A DNA stretch of 61,262 nt, taken from Acidimicrobiales bacterium. Lineage in GTDB: Bacteria; Actinomycetota; Acidimicrobiia; Acidimicrobiales; Aldehydirespiratoraceae. The stretch covers positions 1-61,262 of the forward strand of contig JAQWLJ010000063.1 of the NCBI GenBank assembly GCA_029247365.1, given 5' to 3'. The notes under the pieces were generated by a model. That model ran no database searches, was not told where the DNA came from, and worked only from the letters and a program-made list of their open reading frames with translations. Both the position numbers and the translations under genes were made by a program. Positions 24,092 through 32,107 of this stretch are shown here, piece after piece; positions within the stretch are counted from its first letter, which is position 1, and each line of letters begins with the position of its first letter.

Positions 24092-25377
24092 TGGGCGAAC
24101 GCGTCTTGGTGGTCGGCGGTGGTGGGCGCGAGCACGCGCTCGTCTGGGGGCTGCTGCGTTCCCCACAGGTCGACGAGGTCATCGCAGCTCCGGGCAACCC
24201 GGGAATGGATGCGGAACCCGGGTGTGTTTGTGTCCCCGAGACGTCGGCTCGCGACGTTGATGCCGTCGTTGCGCTGGCAGAACTCGAAGCGGTCTCACTC
24301 GTGGTGGTGGGTCCTGAAGATCCGCTCGTCGCAGGGCTGGTCGACCGGCTGGCCGAGGTCGGGATCGCGGCGTTCGGCCCGTCGGGCGCAGCGGCTCAGC
24401 TCGAAGGATCGAAGTCGCACTGCAAGGAATTCCTTGTCGCCCACGGCATCCCTACCGGCACTGCAGCCACGTTCACCGACGCAGACGAAGCCCTTGCGTA
24501 TCTCGACAGCCTGGAGGCTGTCCCCGTCGTAAAGGCCGATGGCCTCGCGGCAGGCAAGGGGGTGATTGTCGCGGAGACCCGCAACGAGGCGGCTGACGCC
24601 ATTCGGGAGATTCTCGTGGATGGGCGGTTTGGTGACGCCGGCAACGAGGTGCTGCTCGAGGAACGCCTCACCGGTACCGAGGTCTCGGTGCTCGCGTTCT
24701 GCGACGGGAGCGACTACGCGGTGATGCCGGCTGCGCAGGACCACAAACGATTGCTGGTCGGCGATGAGGGTCCGAACACCGGCGGGATGGGAGCCTTCCA
24801 TCCGTCGCCGATCGCCAACGACGCCCTCATCGCAGAGGTCGTCCAGACCGTGATCGAGCCGACGCTTGCCGGGCTCGCAGGCCAAGGACGGCCGTACAAG
24901 GGCGTGTTGTATGCCGGGATGATGCTCACTGATGCCGGGCCGAAGGTGATTGAGTTCAACTGTCGGTTCGGGGATCCCGAGTGCCAGGTCGTTATCCCGC
25001 TGCTCGAAACTGACCTCTACGAGGTGCTGGTGGCATGCGTCGAGGGACGCCTCGACTCCACTGACGTTGTGTGGGCCGATCAGGCCGCTGTCACCGTCGT
25101 CATGGCCTCCGACGGCTATCCGGTGTCGAGCACGCCTCCGGTGCCCATCAGCGGCCTTCATGACGTCGCTGACGACTGTGTGGTGTTCCACGCCGGCACC
25201 AAGGTCATCGACGACGTCGTCCATGTCAGCGGCGGCCGAGTATTGACCGTGACTTCGCTTAAGGCGACGCTTGCAGAGGCGGCTGAGGCCGCTCATGCGG
25301 GCATCGCAGCGATCGACTTCGATGGTGCGCAGCACCGCCCCGACATCGCCCGTGAAACGGCCCAGGTACGCACATGA
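24091..25377 (+). CDS. purD: Phosphoribosylamine-glycine ligase
   Basis: This 428-residue ATP-grasp ligase carries VLVVGGGGREHALVWGL, VVKADGLAAGKGVIVAE, PAAQDHKRLLVGDEGPNTGGMGAF and GVLYAGMMLTDAGPKVIEFNCRFGDPE split over the conserved ATP-binding core. It makes GAR from phosphoribosylamine and glycine. Start and stop overlap the neighbours by 1 and 4 bases. Confidence 0.95.
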   Translation: MGERVLVVGGGGREHALVWGLLRSPQVDEVIAAPGNPGMDAEPGCVCVPETSARDVDAVVALAELEAVSLVVVGPEDPLVAGLVDRLAEVGIAAFGPSGAAAQLEGSKSHCKEFLVAHGIPTGTAATFTDADEALAYLDSLEAVPVVKADGLAAGKGVIVAETRNEAADAIREILVDGRFGDAGNEVLLEERLTGTEVSVLAFCDGSDYAVMPAAQDHKRLLVGDEGPNTGGMGAFHPSPIANDALIAEVVQTVIEPTLAGLAGQGRPYKGVLYAGMMLTDAGPKVIEFNCRFGDPECQVVIPLLETDLYEVLVACVEGRLDSTDVVWADQAAVTVVMASDGYPVSSTPPVPISGLHDVADDCVVFHAGTKVIDDVVHVSGGRVLTVTSLKATLAEAAEAAHAGIAAIDFDGAQHRPDIARETAQVRT

Positions 25378-26375
25378 CCCACTACGCAGACGCGGGCGTC
25401 AATATCGATGCCGGCAACCGAGCCGTCAAACTCATGGGCGACGCAGTTCGCTCGACCAACACTCCGGCGGTCCTATCGGAGCTCGGCGCGTTCGGGGGGC
25501 TCTTCTCGACCGATGGCCTGGGCGCAGGCGCGGTGCTCGTCGCGTCGACCGACGGCGTCGGCACCAAGGTCGAGCTTGCGGCGCGTTACGGGGGTTGGAA
25601 TGGCGTTGGTCGTGACCTGGTCAACCACTGTGTCGACGACATCCTGGTTCAGGGCGCCCGACCGCTCTTCTTCCTCGACTACATCGCAACCGCCAAGCTC
25701 GTCCCAGAGATCGTGGCGGAGATCGTCACCGGCATGGCCGACGCGTGCCGCGATGTTGGCTGCGCGCTCCTTGGTGGGGAGACCGCCGAGATGCCGGGTG
25801 TTTACACCGAAGGGTCGGTCGACATCGCCGGCACGATCGTCGGCGCGGTGCATCGCGACGCGCTCTGGCCCCGCACTGACGTCCTGAAGGCAGGTGACCT
25901 CCTGCTCGGTATGGCCAGCGACAGCCCCCATACGAACGGGTACTCGCTCATCCGTTTGCTGCTCGACCGTCACAGTGACAACCCGCCAGACGAGCTCATC
26001 GAGTGGCTGCTCACCCCCCACAAGAGCTACCTGGGCAACGTCGACGAGCTACGGGCGCTCGGAGTTGAGCCCAAGGCGCTCGCCCACATCACTGGTGGTG
26101 GCTTCTTCGAGAACATCCCGCGGGTGCTGCCCGAGGGTGTCGCGGCCCAGATCCAGCTCGGCACGTGGGGTGTCCCAGCCGGGTTTCGGCAGCTCGTCGA
26201 ATGGGGTGGGGTTCCCGATTCTGAGTCGTTCCGGACCTGGAACATGGGTATCGGATTAGTTGTCGCCATCGACGCGGCCGACGCCGGGGCGGCTGCTGCT
26301 GCCGGACACCCCGTTATCGGCCAGCTGATCGAGTCGGGTTCTGGCGATGTGGAGTTGGTCGGGGACTGGCGGTGA
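25374..26375 (+). CDS. purM: AIR synthetase
   Basis: This 333-residue protein carries YADAGVNIDAGNRAVKLM, STDGVGTKVELA, GRDLVNHCVDDILVQGARPLFFLDY, LGGETAEMPGVY, SDSPHTNGYSLIR and HITGGGFFENIPR. It closes the imidazole ring of FGAM to give AIR with ATP. ATGA overlap with purD, and GTGA overlap with purN. Confidence 0.96.
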   Translation: MTHYADAGVNIDAGNRAVKLMGDAVRSTNTPAVLSELGAFGGLFSTDGLGAGAVLVASTDGVGTKVELAARYGGWNGVGRDLVNHCVDDILVQGARPLFFLDYIATAKLVPEIVAEIVTGMADACRDVGCALLGGETAEMPGVYTEGSVDIAGTIVGAVHRDALWPRTDVLKAGDLLLGMASDSPHTNGYSLIRLLLDRHSDNPPDELIEWLLTPHKSYLGNVDELRALGVEPKALAHITGGGFFENIPRVLPEGVAAQIQLGTWGVPAGFRQLVEWGGVPDSESFRTWNMGIGLVVAIDAADAGAAAAAGHPVIGQLIESGSGDVELVGDWR

Positions 26376-26986
26376 CCTTCCGGCTGGCCGTCTTGGCGTC
26401 CGGCTCAGGCTCGAACCTCCAGGCGATTCTCGATTCATGCGCCAGCGGCAGACTCGAGGCTGAGGTCGTTCTCGTCGTGGTCAACCGTCGTTCCGCCTTC
26501 GCAGCGAACCGAGCCGAGGCAGTCGGTGTGCCGGCGATTTATCGGCCGATGGGCCCGTTCCGCAACGAGTTCCCCGACGATCCTCGCCGGGCACGCGAGG
26601 CCTACGATGCCGCACTCGCTGCGGAGATCGCCGAGCTGCAGCCCGATCTGATCGTGCACGCCGGATGGATGCACGTGTTCACTGCAGCCTTTCTCGACCG
26701 GTTTCCCAATCGGGTCATCAATCTCCACCCGGCGTTACCGGGAGTCTTTCCCGGCGCTCACGCGATCGACGATGCGTGGGTTGCGCACGAGACTGAGGGG
26801 CTCGACCACACTGGTGTGATGGTGCACCTCGTCCCCGATGAAGGGGTCGACAACGGACCGGTCCTCGCCTCGCAGCGCGTCGACATCGCTCCGGATGACT
26901 CTCGTGAATCGCTGGAAGCGAAGGTTCACGCAGTCGAGCACGAGTTGTTCTTGGACGCCATTGCCGACTATCTCCGGGGACAATGA
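26372..26986 (+). CDS. purN: GAR transformylase (10-formyl-THF dependent)
   Basis: This 204-residue protein carries LAVLASGSGSNLQAILDSC, the catalytic His in INLHPALPGVFPGAHAI and the Asp in VHLVPDEGVDNGPVL. It formylates GAR with 10-formyltetrahydrofolate. GTG 26372 overlaps the purM stop, and its own stop overlaps menA (ATGA). In many actinobacteria purN is followed by purH; here it is not. Confidence 0.95.
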   Translation: MTFRLAVLASGSGSNLQAILDSCASGRLEAEVVLVVVNRRSAFAANRAEAVGVPAIYRPMGPFRNEFPDDPRRAREAYDAALAAEIAELQPDLIVHAGWMHVFTAAFLDRFPNRVINLHPALPGVFPGAHAIDDAWVAHETEGLDHTGVMVHLVPDEGVDNGPVLASQRVDIAPDDSRESLEAKVHAVEHELFLDAIADYLRGQ

Positions 26987-27882
26987 ACAAGAACGCACCG
27001 ACCGGTATGGCCCTCTGGATCGCAGGGGTTCGCCCGCGCACCCTTCCGGCTGCGGTCGTACCAGTCGCCGTCGGTGCAGCTGCGGCTGTCGGCCACGAGT
27101 CCGGTGCCGTTTGGTGGCGAGGGGGGCTGGCACTGGTCGTTTCTCTCGCGTTGCAAATCGGCGTCAACTTCGCCAACGACTACTCCGATGGCGTCCGCGG
27201 CACTGACGATGAGCGGCGGGTCGGACCATTGCGTCTTGTTGGGTCAGGCCTGGTTGACCCGGCAATGGTGAAGCGAGCAGCGACCATCGCGTTCGCGGTT
27301 GCGGGAGCCGCCGGGACCGTCTTGGCGCTTGTCGTCGGCCCTGAACTCTTCGTTGTCGGGGCAATGTCCCTGCTCGCAGGGTGGACCTACACCGGCGGAC
27401 CGAAGCCCTACGGGTACCTGGGGCTCGGTGAGGTCTTCGTCTTCGTCTTCTTTGGCTTGGTCGCCACGGTTGGCACAACCTACGTGCTCGTCGAGGAGAT
27501 CACAGCGCTCTCGCTGGCTGCCAGCGTCGCCGTTGGCTTATGGGCGACCGCGCTGCTGGTGGTCAACAATCTCCGAGATATCCCGGGTGACACCGAAGCC
27601 GGGAAGAACACGCTGGCTGTTCGGGTCGGCGCCTCGGCGACGCGGGTGGTCTTCGTCGTGATGCACCTGGCAGCCCTAGGCGTCGCAATCGCGGCGAGCA
27701 TTGTGCACGATCGCTGGGCAGGACTGATCGTGGTCTTCGGGCTGGCGTTCATGATCCAGGCCTGCGTTGATGTGGCCAAGGGGGCCACCGGCCACGCACT
27801 CATCAAGGTGCTTGGCCTCAGTGGCCAAGTCCAACTCATCTCTGGTCTCGGCTTTGCGATCGGCCTCGCGGTTAGCGGCTGA
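26983..27882 (+). CDS. menA: 1,4-dihydroxy-2-naphthoate polyprenyltransferase
   Basis: This 299-residue UbiA-family membrane enzyme has about eight hydrophobic helices. The first prenyl-diphosphate site is NFANDYSDGVRGTDDE and the second is NLRDIPGDTEAGKNTLAVRVG. It attaches a polyprenyl chain to DHNA, giving demethylmenaquinone in the membrane. ATGA overlap couples it to purN, so it is the last gene of the purine operon. MenG, the next enzyme, is encoded on the opposite strand just beyond the terminator. Confidence 0.93.
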   Translation: MNKNAPTGMALWIAGVRPRTLPAAVVPVAVGAAAAVGHESGAVWWRGGLALVVSLALQIGVNFANDYSDGVRGTDDERRVGPLRLVGSGLVDPAMVKRAATIAFAVAGAAGTVLALVVGPELFVVGAMSLLAGWTYTGGPKPYGYLGLGEVFVFVFFGLVATVGTTYVLVEEITALSLAASVAVGLWATALLVVNNLRDIPGDTEAGKNTLAVRVGASATRVVFVVMHLAALGVAIAASIVHDRWAGLIVVFGLAFMIQACVDVAKGATGHALIKVLGLSGQVQLISGLGFAIGLAVSG

Positions 27883-27884
27883 AA

Positions 27885-27918
27885 GAAGAGGGCCCGAAGA
27901 GTTTCGGGCCCGCTCTTC
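27885..27918. terminator. Strong hairpin between convergent menA and VOC genes
   Basis: GGGCCCGAA (27890-27898) pairs with TTCGGGCCC (27903-27911) around the loop GAGT. GAAGA and TCTTC extend the stem outside a two-base bulge. It begins two bases after the menA stop and its far arm overlaps the VOC stop codon, so it can serve both transcripts. Confidence 0.8.
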
Positions 27919-28267
27919 AAAGAGGTTGGTTGAGTTCGACCTCGTTGCCGGAGGGGTCGCGGAGGAAGGCCTGACGGCAGATCCCCTCGATCTCGCCGGT
28001 ACGGGTCGGCGAGATGCCCTTGGTTGCGAGTTCGTTGAGCGCTGCGTCGATGTCGTCGACCTGCAGCGCAAAGTGTTGGCCGACGGCGTCGGGCGGCGGG
28101 AATCCGAGCAGGTGGAGCTCACCCATTCCGTTGAGTGTCATCCATGCGCCGTCGAAGCCGAGGTCGGGCCGCTCGAACTCGCGGAAGCCGAGCGCCTCGT
28201 AGAACTGGATCGCCGGGGGCATATCCGAGGCGTTGAGTGAGACGTGGTGAACGGCGTTAGCGACCAT
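27917..28267 (-). CDS. VOC/glyoxalase-family protein
   Basis: This 116-residue single VOC domain carries ANAVHHVSLNASDMPPAIQFYEALGF, GELHLLGFP, HFALQVDDIDAALNELATKGI and FLRDPSGNEVELNQ. His and Glu residues in metal-binding positions are seen. The family includes glyoxalase I, extradiol dioxygenases and resistance proteins; the substrate here is unknown. Its ATG overlaps the menG stop by one base (TGATG), so it is the last gene of the mshD-rlmN-menG transcript. Confidence 0.85.
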   Translation of the reverse strand: MVANAVHHVSLNASDMPPAIQFYEALGFREFERPDLGFDGAWMTLNGMGELHLLGFPPPDAVGQHFALQVDDIDAALNELATKGISPTRTGEIEGICRQAFLRDPSGNEVELNQPL

Positions 28268-28995
28268 CAGGAGGCTCCTCGAGTGGCGGTGAACAGGTGC
28301 GCGCCGGAAAATACCGTCCGCTCGACATCGACGAAGCCGGCAGCTTCGAGCTGGGCTTTGAGCTCGGGCCAGGGTGGTAGGTAGGCGACAGACTTTGGCA
28401 GGTAGCGATAGGCCCGACCCTCGCTCAGCAGGCCCCCGATCATCGGTACGACCCGGTTGAAGTAGATGCCGTGACCGAACCGGAGCAGCTTGTTCTCGGG
28501 AGGGGAGGCGTCGAGGAACGCGATCCTCCCGCCCGAACGAACGACGCGTGCGACTTCGTCGAAGAAGCCGGGAAGCTCGATCAGGTTGCGGAGCGCGAAG
28601 CCACAGGTGGCACCGTCGACTGTCGTGTCGGCCAGCGGCATTGCCAGGATGTCGGCATGCAGCAGTGGTGACTGGGTTCGGGCCTCGACCAGCATCCCCA
28701 TCGATAGGTCGAGACCGATCGCCGCCATACCTCTGTTCTCGATCTCGCGGCAGAAGTCGCCGGTGCCGCATGCAAGGTCGATCACGACGGAGCCAGCTGG
28801 AAGCCCAAGCTGCTTCATCGATGCCTTGCGCCACCGAACATCGAGCCCGAACGACATGATGCGGTTCACCAAGTCGTAGCGGGGTGCGATTGTGTCGAAC
28901 AGTGACCGCACTTGTCGGCGCTTCTGTTCTCCGGATGGCAACGCATTCGGATCGAGCGTGACGCCCTCTTCGAGGATCGGGGAGTCACCGCTCAC
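28267..28995 (-). CDS. menG: Demethylmenaquinone methyltransferase
   Basis: This 242-residue SAM-dependent methyltransferase carries VRSLFDTIAPRYDLVNRIMS, VIDLACGTGDFCREI (SAM motif I), ALRNLIELPGFFDEVARV and YFNRVVPMIGGLLSEGRAYRYLP. It performs the last step of menaquinone synthesis. GTG 28995 (VSGDSPILEEGV) overlaps the upstream membrane gene stop by 4 bases (GTGA) and is preferred to an upstream start in the same frame at 29085. It complements MenA encoded just across the terminator. Confidence 0.93.
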   Translation of the reverse strand: MSGDSPILEEGVTLDPNALPSGEQKRRQVRSLFDTIAPRYDLVNRIMSFGLDVRWRKASMKQLGLPAGSVVIDLACGTGDFCREIENRGMAAIGLDLSMGMLVEARTQSPLLHADILAMPLADTTVDGATCGFALRNLIELPGFFDEVARVVRSGGRIAFLDASPPENKLLRFGHGIYFNRVVPMIGGLLSEGRAYRYLPKSVAYLPPWPELKAQLEAAGFVDVERTVFSGAHLFTATRGAS

Positions 28996-29384
28996 TCGAA
29001 CCACTGCTTCTGGTAGGCGCGACTCTCTGGGTGCAGGAGCGCTGCGACGATCGCGATGTCGAACAGCAGCCCGATCGGGTTCCAACCGAACATCTCGAAG
29101 ACGTCAACCCGGCGGATGATCTCGACCCGGATGATGAAGGGTGCGAGGGCCGCGGCAATACCGAGCTGATAGCCCCATTTTCGGGAGTTCGCGATGCCGT
29201 ACGCGCCGGCCGCAGCGCCGATAGTCATGAGCGCCACGACTAGGTAACGAAGTGGAAGTGCCTCGACCCAACCCTCGCCAACGGAGCGGAACAGCACTGC
29301 GCCAACGGCCGTGATGTAGAGAAGGATCTGAGAGATATAGAGCGTCTGCGGCTGGCGGGGGTTGACGAACGTTCGATCGGTCAC
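28992..29384 (-). CDS. Small integral membrane protein of unknown function
   Basis: This 130-residue protein has about four hydrophobic segments: TLYISQILLYITAVGAVLF, LRYLVVALMTIGAAAGAYGIA, YQLGIAAALAPFIIRVEII and GLLFDIAIVAALLH. Similar small proteins sit beside menG or rlmN in actinobacteria, but no function is recognised. The start is GTG 29384. CATAAT at 29391-29396 on this strand ends 6 bases upstream, so it may have its own leaderless promoter as well as readthrough from rlmN. Confidence 0.72.
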   Translation of the reverse strand: MTDRTFVNPRQPQTLYISQILLYITAVGAVLFRSVGEGWVEALPLRYLVVALMTIGAAAGAYGIANSRKWGYQLGIAAALAPFIIRVEIIRRVDVFEMFGWNPIGLLFDIAIVAALLHPESRAYQKQWFE

Positions 29385-29411
29385 CCACCCATTATGCGCC
29401 CGACGCGCAGC

Positions 29412-30485
29412 TCAGCGGCGCCGCGGCGGATCGACGATCTTACGGCTGGCGCGAAGCTGGCCGCAGGCTGCATCAATGTCGGTGCCGCGGGTGCGGCGCA
29501 CTGTTGCGTTGGCCCCGAGTTCATTGAGCGCGTCGCGGAATGCATAGACGCGATCGAGCGGGGTGCCTTGGGTCAGGTACCCAGGCGTTGGGTTGAGTGG
29601 AATGAGGTTGACGTGAGCGCGCAGTGAGCGGGCGTAGTCGGCGAGTTCGTCGACGTCGGAGGGACGGTCGTTGACCCCATCGATGAGAGCCCATTCGAAT
29701 GACAGCCGCCGGTTCTTCGCAGCAAGGTACCGCTTACACGCTGCGGCAAGATCGGCAAGTGGATAGCGCTTGTTGAGTGGTACGAGCGCGTCTCGATCGG
29801 CATCGTTCGCGGCGTGGAGAGACACGGCCAGGTTGACCGGGAGTGACTCGTCGGCGAGGCGTTCGATGCCGGGGATGACGCCGACGGTCGAGATGGTGAT
29901 GTGTCGGGCGCCAATGCCGAGGTCATGGTTGAGACGCTCAACCGCGTGCCAGGTCCGGTCGTAGTTGGCGAACGGTTCGCCCATGCCCATGAAGACGATG
30001 TTCGAGACGCGTCGCGGTGCCGACTGTCGGCGAGCCCGAACCACTTGCTCGACAATCTCGCCCACCGACAGGTGTCGGTCGAAACCCGACTGGCCGGTGG
30101 CACAGAAGCCACACGCCATCGCGCAACCCGCCTGCGACGACACGCAGACCGTGGTGCGGTCGTCGTAATGCATGAGCACGGTTTCAATGTGGTGCCCATC
30201 GTGGAGCCGCCAGAGCCACTTCACGGTTTCACCGTCGTCGCTTACCGACTCGTGCTCGGGTGTGAGCCCGAGTGGTAACTCCTCGGCGAGTCGGGCTCGC
30301 AGCGCCTTCGGCACGTTGCTCAGATCTTCGATCTCGGCGCCGCGCTGGTGGATGCCGGACCACACCTGGTCGACGCGGTAGCCGGGCTCGTCGGCGAGGA
30401 GTTCGGCGAGCTCGGTGCGGGTCGGGTCGTAGCGAAGCGTGGGCGCGTCGCGATGCGATCGGCCGAGGATGACGGGTGTGGTCAC
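29412..30485 (-). CDS. rlmN: Dual-specificity 23S rRNA/tRNA m2A methyltransferase
   Basis: This 357-residue radical SAM enzyme has the cluster motif in CAMACGFCATGQSGFDRHL (CxxxCxxC). NIVFMGMGEPFANYD and the C-terminal Cys in DIDAACGQLR follow, the latter being the methyl-carrying cysteine region. It methylates C2 of adenosine 2503 in 23S rRNA and A37 in some tRNAs. The frame is open to 30794, but GTG 30485 overlaps the mshD stop (GTGA) and starts the conserved part. Confidence 0.94.
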   Translation of the reverse strand: MTTPVILGRSHRDAPTLRYDPTRTELAELLADEPGYRVDQVWSGIHQRGAEIEDLSNVPKALRARLAEELPLGLTPEHESVSDDGETVKWLWRLHDGHHIETVLMHYDDRTTVCVSSQAGCAMACGFCATGQSGFDRHLSVGEIVEQVVRARRQSAPRRVSNIVFMGMGEPFANYDRTWHAVERLNHDLGIGARHITISTVGVIPGIERLADESLPVNLAVSLHAANDADRDALVPLNKRYPLADLAAACKRYLAAKNRRLSFEWALIDGVNDRPSDVDELADYARSLRAHVNLIPLNPTPGYLTQGTPLDRVYAFRDALNELGANATVRRTRGTDIDAACGQLRASRKIVDPPRRR

Positions 30486-31165
30486 GATCGGTCGAGCTCG
30501 TAAGCCCGGTCGGTGTGGTGGCGGGAGAAGCCGATCGCGGCATAGGTGGCGTTCGCGGGCGCGTTGTCGGACTCGACATACAGCATTCCGTGCTCGAGTC
30601 CCTGTTCGGCGAGCCACTCGAGCCCCGCGAGCGTCATTGGCTTTCCGAGTCCACGCCCGTGGTGCGTGGTGTCGATAGCGATCACGAAGATTTCCCCAAG
30701 ATGCGTCTCCACGTCGCGGTGGATCTTGGTCCAGCAGAAGCCGACCAGCGTTGCGTCGTCGTGATAGAGCCGGAAGCCATCGGCCTCGAACCACGATTCA
30801 TTCATCATGGTTTCGACTGCCCGGCGGTTAAGTCCACTCTGCTCGGGATGCCAGTGGAAGGCGCGATTGTTGACTCCCACGAACTCGTCCAAATCGTCGA
30901 TCGTGAATCCACGGGTGGCGAGCTGGCTTGGCGCGTTGGGAAGGACACAGCGCAACTGCCATAGATCGCGATACTGACGGAAACCCATTTCGACAGCCAG
31001 GGCGTCGGCGGTGTCGTCGACCTCGCGAATCCAGAGCTGCACGCGGCCGCCGTCGGTTACGGCGAGCGCCGCAGCGAGGTCAATGTCGAGATTGTCGCGA
31101 CCCTCAGGGACCACGATGCTCCAGCGGAATGGACCGTCCGATGGCCCGGTGACGTCGAGAGACAC
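30482..31165 (-). CDS. mshD: Mycothiol synthase (N-terminally short)
   Basis: This 227-residue GNAT protein carries NNRAFHWHPEQSG, WFEADGFRLYHDD, LVGFCWTKIH, GEIFVIAIDTTHHGRGLGKPMTLAGLEWL and MLYVESDNAPANATYAAIGF. These are characteristic of MshD, which acetylates Cys-GlcN-Ins to mycothiol. Mycobacterial MshD has two GNAT domains in about 315 residues; here the first domain is cut to about 65 residues. Catalysis lies in the C-terminal domain, so activity is likely retained. The start is GTG 31165, set by the leaderless -10 element at 31172-31177. Confidence 0.86.
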   Translation of the reverse strand: MSLDVTGPSDGPFRWSIVVPEGRDNLDIDLAAALAVTDGGRVQLWIREVDDTADALAVEMGFRQYRDLWQLRCVLPNAPSQLATRGFTIDDLDEFVGVNNRAFHWHPEQSGLNRRAVETMMNESWFEADGFRLYHDDATLVGFCWTKIHRDVETHLGEIFVIAIDTTHHGRGLGKPMTLAGLEWLAEQGLEHGMLYVESDNAPANATYAAIGFSRHHTDRAYELDRS

Positions 31166-31171
31166 GCCCTC

Positions 31172-31177
31172 AGGGTA
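31172..31177 (-). promoter_or_regulatory. -10 element TACCCT, leaderless promoter of mshD
   Basis: On the minus strand TACCCT ends 6 bases before GTG 31165. It would drive the mshD-rlmN-membrane protein-menG-VOC operon. Confidence 0.6.
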
Positions 31178-31340
31178 TCGACAAGGTGAGGTCCCAGAAG
31201 CGCTCCTGTGAAAGCAAGCCGCCCAGAAGCCCGACCGTCGGCGGGGAGTCAGCCACCGGTGTTGACGAACGGTGCTAGCGGGGTCGTATCGAGAAGCAGG
31301 GTCGGGGATCGCGTTTCTGTTCCGAGCGACTCAATCGGGG

Positions 31341-31346
31341 TATATT
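31341..31346 (+). promoter_or_regulatory. -10 element TATATT of the small RNA
   Basis: This is the most AT-rich -10-like element in the region. It predicts a start near 31353, exactly where the first hairpin begins. No clear -35 is visible. Confidence 0.55.
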
Positions 31347-31352
31347 GCGCCT

Positions 31353-31449
31353 CGGCCGAGCGTCCGCCGCTCGGCCCAACAGGCGACACAAGGGATCCGC
31401 CGCCCTGTGTTGTCGGCGGCCACCTCTTCGGGGGTGGCCGCTTCCTTTT
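31353..31449 (+). ncRNA. Candidate structured small RNA or leader, about 96 nt
   Basis: A predicted transcript from about 31353 folds as three stems. Stem 1 is GGCCGAGCG/CGCTCGGCC (31354-31376, perfect 9 bp, loop TCCGC). Stem 2 is CGACACAAGGG with CCCTGTGTTGTCG (about 31384-31415, with bulges and a loop containing TCCGCCG). Stem 3 is the intrinsic terminator at 31416-31441 followed by TTCCTTTT. TCCGCCG occurs at both 31363-31369 and 31396-31402, in or at the edge of each loop. Two C-containing loops plus a terminator recall the actinobacterial 6C RNA, but the six-C runs are missing. It could instead be an attenuating leader for the VTT gene 20 bases beyond. Confidence 0.6.
31416..31449 (+). 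terminator. Intrinsic terminator with UUCG tetraloop
   Basis: GCGGCCACCTC pairs with GGGGTGGCCGC over 11 bp around TTCG, then TTCCTTTT follows. This is a textbook Rho-independent terminator, placed before rather than after a protein gene. It therefore ends a non-coding transcript or attenuates the VTT gene. Confidence 0.85.
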
Positions 31450-31468
31450 CCCGGCACACTTGACGACC

Positions 31469-32107
31469 GTGCGAAGAGTATCGATCGTCCTGGCGGCGCT
31501 AGCGATCGCCGCGGCGGTGATCATGCTGAACGAGGCGATCACGGCAAGCGATGTGGAAGACATGCTCCTCGAGCGAGGCTGGCTGGGTCCACTGGTGTTC
31601 GTGGCGGCGATGTGGATGCTGCAACCGCTGCTGCTCCCTGGTCCCGTCTTCATGATCCCCGCGTCGCTCGTATGGTCGGCGCCGGTAGCGATGGCGCTGT
31701 CGTGGGTTGGCAACATGGGGGCGAGCTTCGTTGCGTTTGGGTTCGCTCGGTGGATAGCGCGCGACTGGGCTCAGGGGCGACTGACCGAGCGGCTCAGAGT
31801 CTGGGACGACCGCCTCGAAGGGGGTGGGGTGCGCGAGGTGGCCCTGTTTCGACTGTTCACGGGCCAGATCACGCCGGCAGACTGGCTCCTCGGGGTTAGT
31901 TCCGTGCGGCTTACGCCGTTCGTTGTCGGAACGGCTATCGGCATCATCCCGAGCATCGTGATTGTGGTGCTTGCAGGCGCCTCGGTTGGCGACTGGCTGT
32001 TTGCCGAGCCGTACCGCTGGGGAGGCGTTCTCGTAGCGCTCGGCGCTGTGAGCTCCCTCAGTAGAGGGCGCGGCCGACGTCGCGCAGCCGCCGCTGCACG
32101 GTCGTGA
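31469..32107 (+). CDS. VTT (TVP38/DedA-like) family membrane protein
   Basis: From GTG 31469 the product is 212 residues. It has an N-terminal helix (VSIVLAALAIAAAVIML), then the VTT core: LGPLVFVAAMWMLQPLLLPGP, an alanine-rich segment, SWVGNMGASFVAFGFARWIA, FRLFTGQITPADWLLGVSS and GTAIGIIPSIVIVVLAGASVG. Such proteins are linked to lipid scrambling or transport; the role here is unknown. The upstream open frame crosses the structured RNA and is not coding. The 3' end overlaps the opposing small coiled-coil gene by 50 bases. Confidence 0.75.
   Translation: MRRVSIVLAALAIAAAVIMLNEAITASDVEDMLLERGWLGPLVFVAAMWMLQPLLLPGPVFMIPASLVWSAPVAMALSWVGNMGASFVAFGFARWIARDWAQGRLTERLRVWDDRLEGGGVREVALFRLFTGQITPADWLLGVSSVRLTPFVVGTAIGIIPSIVIVVLAGASVGDWLFAEPYRWGGVLVALGAVSSLSRGRGRRRAAAAARS

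Noticed and set aside
31353-31449. Known 6C RNA
   Set aside because: The architecture is similar but the defining runs of six C in the loops are absent, so it is not called as 6C.
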